From Bacteroidales bacterium (GTDB taxonomy: Bacteria; Bacteroidota; Bacteroidia; Bacteroidales; NBLH01): a DNA stretch of 5,999 nt. Every line of letters starts with the position of its first letter. Position 1 is the stretch's first letter. The position numbers and the translations under genes are program-made. Positions 3,847 through 5,999 of this stretch are shown piece by piece. The stretch lies in the NCBI GenBank assembly GCA_029933755.1, contig JAOZNO010000251.1:1-5999 (forward strand), written 5' to 3'. The notes under the pieces were generated by a model that was not told where the DNA came from, did no database searches, and was given only the letters and a program-made list of their open reading frames with translations.

Positions 3847-5586
3847 TTAATTTGGTTGTTCAAAAAAAGTTATAATATTCTCTTCAAGATTAAGCCTAAA
3901 AACGATTGTTTGTTTTGATTCTTCTTTATACAACAAAAGACCATCATGAGACAAATACTCATATTTGTTTGATTTCACATGCCAGCTATTACTCTTTTTC
4001 CGTTTAATATCGTTACCCAAATACCAGGCTCCACCTTTTCGCCCCTTTTGTATTGGCTTTATTTTAATAGCTTCATTAAAATCAAACAATATTGGCTTTT
4101 GTGCATTATCCAGAAAAATAAGCAGTTTTTTATTTTCATCAAGGTTATTCTTTAAAACACAAGCAAAGTCTTCAATATCATTATTGTTAAAGTCAGCTTT
4201 GGCAATGTAATTATATTCAAACTCACTTTTATCCATAGCCGAAAGTTTCCATTCACTATTTACCTGGTTAAAAAGCCTTTTGCTGACAAAATAAGTTCTC
4301 AATTTCTTTTTGTAAAAAACGGGCGTAAGCATCTGTGCTTTATCATTTTCAAACATTGAGTTTATTTGTTCATATATCTTTTTTCTTTCCAGGTTATTCA
4401 AGGGGATAAATCCAGAATTCCCTCTCATACTCACCACTTTGTGCCACATGTCACCATCTTTATCCATAAACACACTTGTACTGATAACTTTAACCTGTTC
4501 GCCAAATTTTAGTTTTTCAATGGACTTTGAGGTTTTATTAGCTTCGTTGAATAAAGATTGTTCATTAGCAATAATTTGCCGCATATCTGTTTTTAGCGAA
4601 AAATAAATACCTACTGAAATAGCAGCAACAAATAAGGTTGTGATAACAAGTAATAACAAGTTTCGCCAAAAATTACGATTTAGTACAGGTGGCTTACTTT
4701 CTTCATCATTTGCCAAATCAATAATTTTTGTCCGCATGGCAATTGGTATATGTATTTTACTGCTTTTGGTAATACCCAGCAATGCTGTACTAAACTCCTG
4801 ACAAGATTGATATCTATCCAGTGGCCTTTTGGCTGTAGCTTTTTGGATTACTCTTTTCATATCTTCTGAAACTCCAACATAAAAATCTGTTGGGTCAGGA
4901 AAAGCTTCGTTTAATATTGAATTATAAAGATCGTATTCACTACTATTTTCATCATAAGGTGGTTGTCCGGTAACCATTTGAAAAAGGCTTACCCCAAGTG
5001 AATAAATATCACTACGCCTATCCAAAACTTGACCCTTAACTTGTTGTGGACTCATGTAAAAGGTAGTTCCTACTTTTAAGCCTATTTTTGTAATAGTTTT
5101 GCTTTTTCCATCAATTGACTTTGCAATACCAAAATCAAGAACCTTAACATTACTTTCAGGTGTAATAATAAAATTGGATGGTTTTATATCTCTGTGAATA
5201 ATGTTTTTTGCATGGGCATGACTAACTGCATCCAGTATTTTTAAAAATAAATTGATTGTTCTTCTTTGCGGAATAGGTCCGGTAGTTGTTTCAATATATT
5301 CGGCTAAATTTTCTCCCTCAACATATTCCATTATTATAAAATACCCTTCATCCGTTTCAATATAATCGTAAAGAGAAACGATATTTGGGTGTTGAAGTTG
5401 GCTAAGAATTAATGCCTCATTTCTAAAGCGTTCAATTATTTCGGGCTTTGATTTTAATAGTGGGTTCAGAATTTTGATAGCAGCTTTTCTGGGTAAAAAT
5501 TTATGCAAACCAAGGTATATGCTTCCCATACCTCCTTCGTCAATAAGCTCGTCAATCTCATAATTTGCAATAATGCTACCAATCAT
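3847..5586 (-). CDS. Membrane-anchored Hanks-type Ser/Thr protein kinase with SH3-like and FG-GAP-like C-terminal region
   Basis: 579 residues. The kinase domain covers about 8-270 with the full catalytic set: glycine loop EGGMGSIYLG (17-26), Lys38 in AIK, Glu57 of helix C, HRDIKPSN (131-138; catalytic Asp133, Asn138), DFG (151-153), and SDIYSLG (192-198, Asp193). It should therefore be an active kinase. Two deviations: the first glycine of GxGxxG is Asp16, and the APE motif reads SPQ (179-181). Activation-loop threonines (164, 166, 174, 175) are candidate autophosphorylation sites. A juxtamembrane linker (about 272-308) leads to one transmembrane helix (about 310-331, LLLVITTLFVAAISVGIYF), so the C-terminus should be periplasmic. 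There, about 355-400 looks like a bacterial SH3 fold (KFGEQVKVIST...DGDMWHKV...GFIPLNNL). About 455-579 resembles an FG-GAP/VCBS-type beta unit with an acidic loop DFNNNDIEDF (465-474). The gene starts 6 bp after the TOBE gene, so they are very likely co-transcribed and perhaps translationally coupled. Ligand and substrates are unknown. Confidence 0.92.
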   Translation of the reverse strand: MIGSIIANYEIDELIDEGGMGSIYLGLHKFLPRKAAIKILNPLLKSKPEIIERFRNEALILSQLQHPNIVSLYDYIETDEGYFIIMEYVEGENLAEYIETTTGPIPQRRTINLFLKILDAVSHAHAKNIIHRDIKPSNFIITPESNVKVLDFGIAKSIDGKSKTITKIGLKVGTTFYMSPQQVKGQVLDRRSDIYSLGVSLFQMVTGQPPYDENSSEYDLYNSILNEAFPDPTDFYVGVSEDMKRVIQKATAKRPLDRYQSCQEFSTALLGITKSSKIHIPIAMRTKIIDLANDEESKPPVLNRNFWRNLLLLVITTLFVAAISVGIYFSLKTDMRQIIANEQSLFNEANKTSKSIEKLKFGEQVKVISTSVFMDKDGDMWHKVVSMRGNSGFIPLNNLERKKIYEQINSMFENDKAQMLTPVFYKKKLRTYFVSKRLFNQVNSEWKLSAMDKSEFEYNYIAKADFNNNDIEDFACVLKNNLDENKKLLIFLDNAQKPILFDFNEAIKIKPIQKGRKGGAWYLGNDIKRKKSNSWHVKSNKYEYLSHDGLLLYKEESKQTIVFRLNLEENIITFFEQPN

Positions 5587-5592
5587 TTTTTT

Positions 5593-5999
5593 CTATAATT
5601 TTTTTTCTGGTTTACTTAATAAAATTTCTTGTGTACGAAGTATCAATATTGATTTTTCACCAATCTTCAGTGCTAATTCTTCTAATAATCTTGTTAATAT
5701 TATTACCGTTATTAAACTTTCTCTATAACTAAATTTTAGTTCACTTAAAATAACCCCTTTATTAATGGTTTCTACTTTTGTGATAATCTTATTTTGTCTC
5801 TTTTTATTATACTTTCCGTGAAAACTCTTAACCGAAATTTCAGTTTCTTTAAACAGCATATTTACTTCATTCCCAATAGAAATATACTCATCAGTTGATT
5901 CTGAATTAATAATTAGTGAACTAAATTCATCATCACCAATGCAGATATCAACTAAAGTAATACCTTCTGATGACTGAATATTGTATATCTCGCCTTTTA
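5593..5999 (-). CDS. Twin-TOBE (molbindin-like) domain protein, N-terminus cut by the window edge
   Basis: The minus-strand frame ending in TAG at 5593 stays open to the window edge: 134 residues are visible, and probably only a few N-terminal residues are missing. The ATG at 5859 is internal (Met47), inside a conserved stretch, so an 88-residue start there is wrong. Two TOBE/Mop units can be read. Unit 1 is about 1-56, opening KGEIYNIQSS, with FSSLIINS and ending ISIGNEVNMLFKETEIS. Unit 2 is about 70-127, with KVETINKGVILSEL and ending LALKIGEKSILILRTQEILL. The paired 'lkiGneV..lfKetevsl' endings are typical of the C-terminal half of ModE, of ModC and of free molbindins, which bind molybdate or tungstate as oligomers. 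There is no DNA-binding or ATPase domain in the visible part. Oxyanion binding is inferred from family; the visible residues do not prove specificity. The kinase gene follows after 6 bp. Confidence 0.82.
   Translation of the reverse strand, partial: KGEIYNIQSSEGITLVDICIGDDEFSSLIINSESTDEYISIGNEVNMLFKETEISVKSFHGKYNKKRQNKIITKVETINKGVILSELKFSYRESLITVIILTRLLEELALKIGEKSILILRTQEILLSKPEKKL

Noticed and set aside
3965..4210. Plus-strand ORF of 81 codons.
   Set aside because: Antisense to the C-terminal region of the kinase; no independent start signals or recognisable motif.
1..5999. tRNA, rRNA or riboswitch.
   Set aside because: No cloverleaf, conserved rRNA stretch or known riboswitch core was recognised on either strand.

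Overview
The window looks like a chromosomal segment of a low-GC Bacteroidota bacterium. The evidence is: a GldB-type gliding-motility lipoprotein; Bacteroidota-style promoter elements (TTTG about 19-21 bp upstream of TAnnTTTG) in the upstream regions; the absence of clear Shine-Dalgarno sequences; and intergenic repeats of the 'CGCAAAG...CTTTGCG' and 'CGCTGAT...ATCTGCG' kinds that I recognise from such genomes. I cannot name a genus.

Layout. At the left edge (minus strand) lies the N-terminal 145 codons of an M20 metallohydrolase closest to the YgeY type. A 166-bp divergent promoter region separates it from an exported P1-family (DmpA/BapA-like) autoprocessing aminopeptidase on the plus strand. 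The peptidase is followed after 68 bp by a small SUI1/YciH (eIF1-like) translation factor that has its own -7 element. A 230-bp convergent gap full of degenerate repeats and one perfect 14-bp palindrome separates this from gldB on the minus strand. Upstream of gldB is a 418-bp gap. It holds a 134-bp repeat element with perfect 14-bp inverted ends, an intrinsic terminator, and a roughly 180-nt untranslated trailer of the next transcription unit. That unit is a minus-strand operon running in from the right edge: a twin-TOBE (molbindin-like) protein, then, 6 bp later, a membrane-anchored Ser/Thr protein kinase with a predicted extracytoplasmic SH3-like and FG-GAP-like C-terminal region.

How the genes relate. 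Two units are peptide-metabolism-like (the M20 hydrolase and the P1 peptidase, divergently arranged). SUI1 and gldB look like stand-alone housekeeping or envelope genes. The TOBE-kinase pair is the most notable arrangement: a predicted oxyanion-binding protein is tightly coupled to a transmembrane kinase. Nothing in the window is clearly a mobile island, defence system, RNA gene or CRISPR array. The most interesting unexplained items are the TOBE-kinase pairing, the kinase's C-terminal sensor-like region, and the two families of intergenic repeats.
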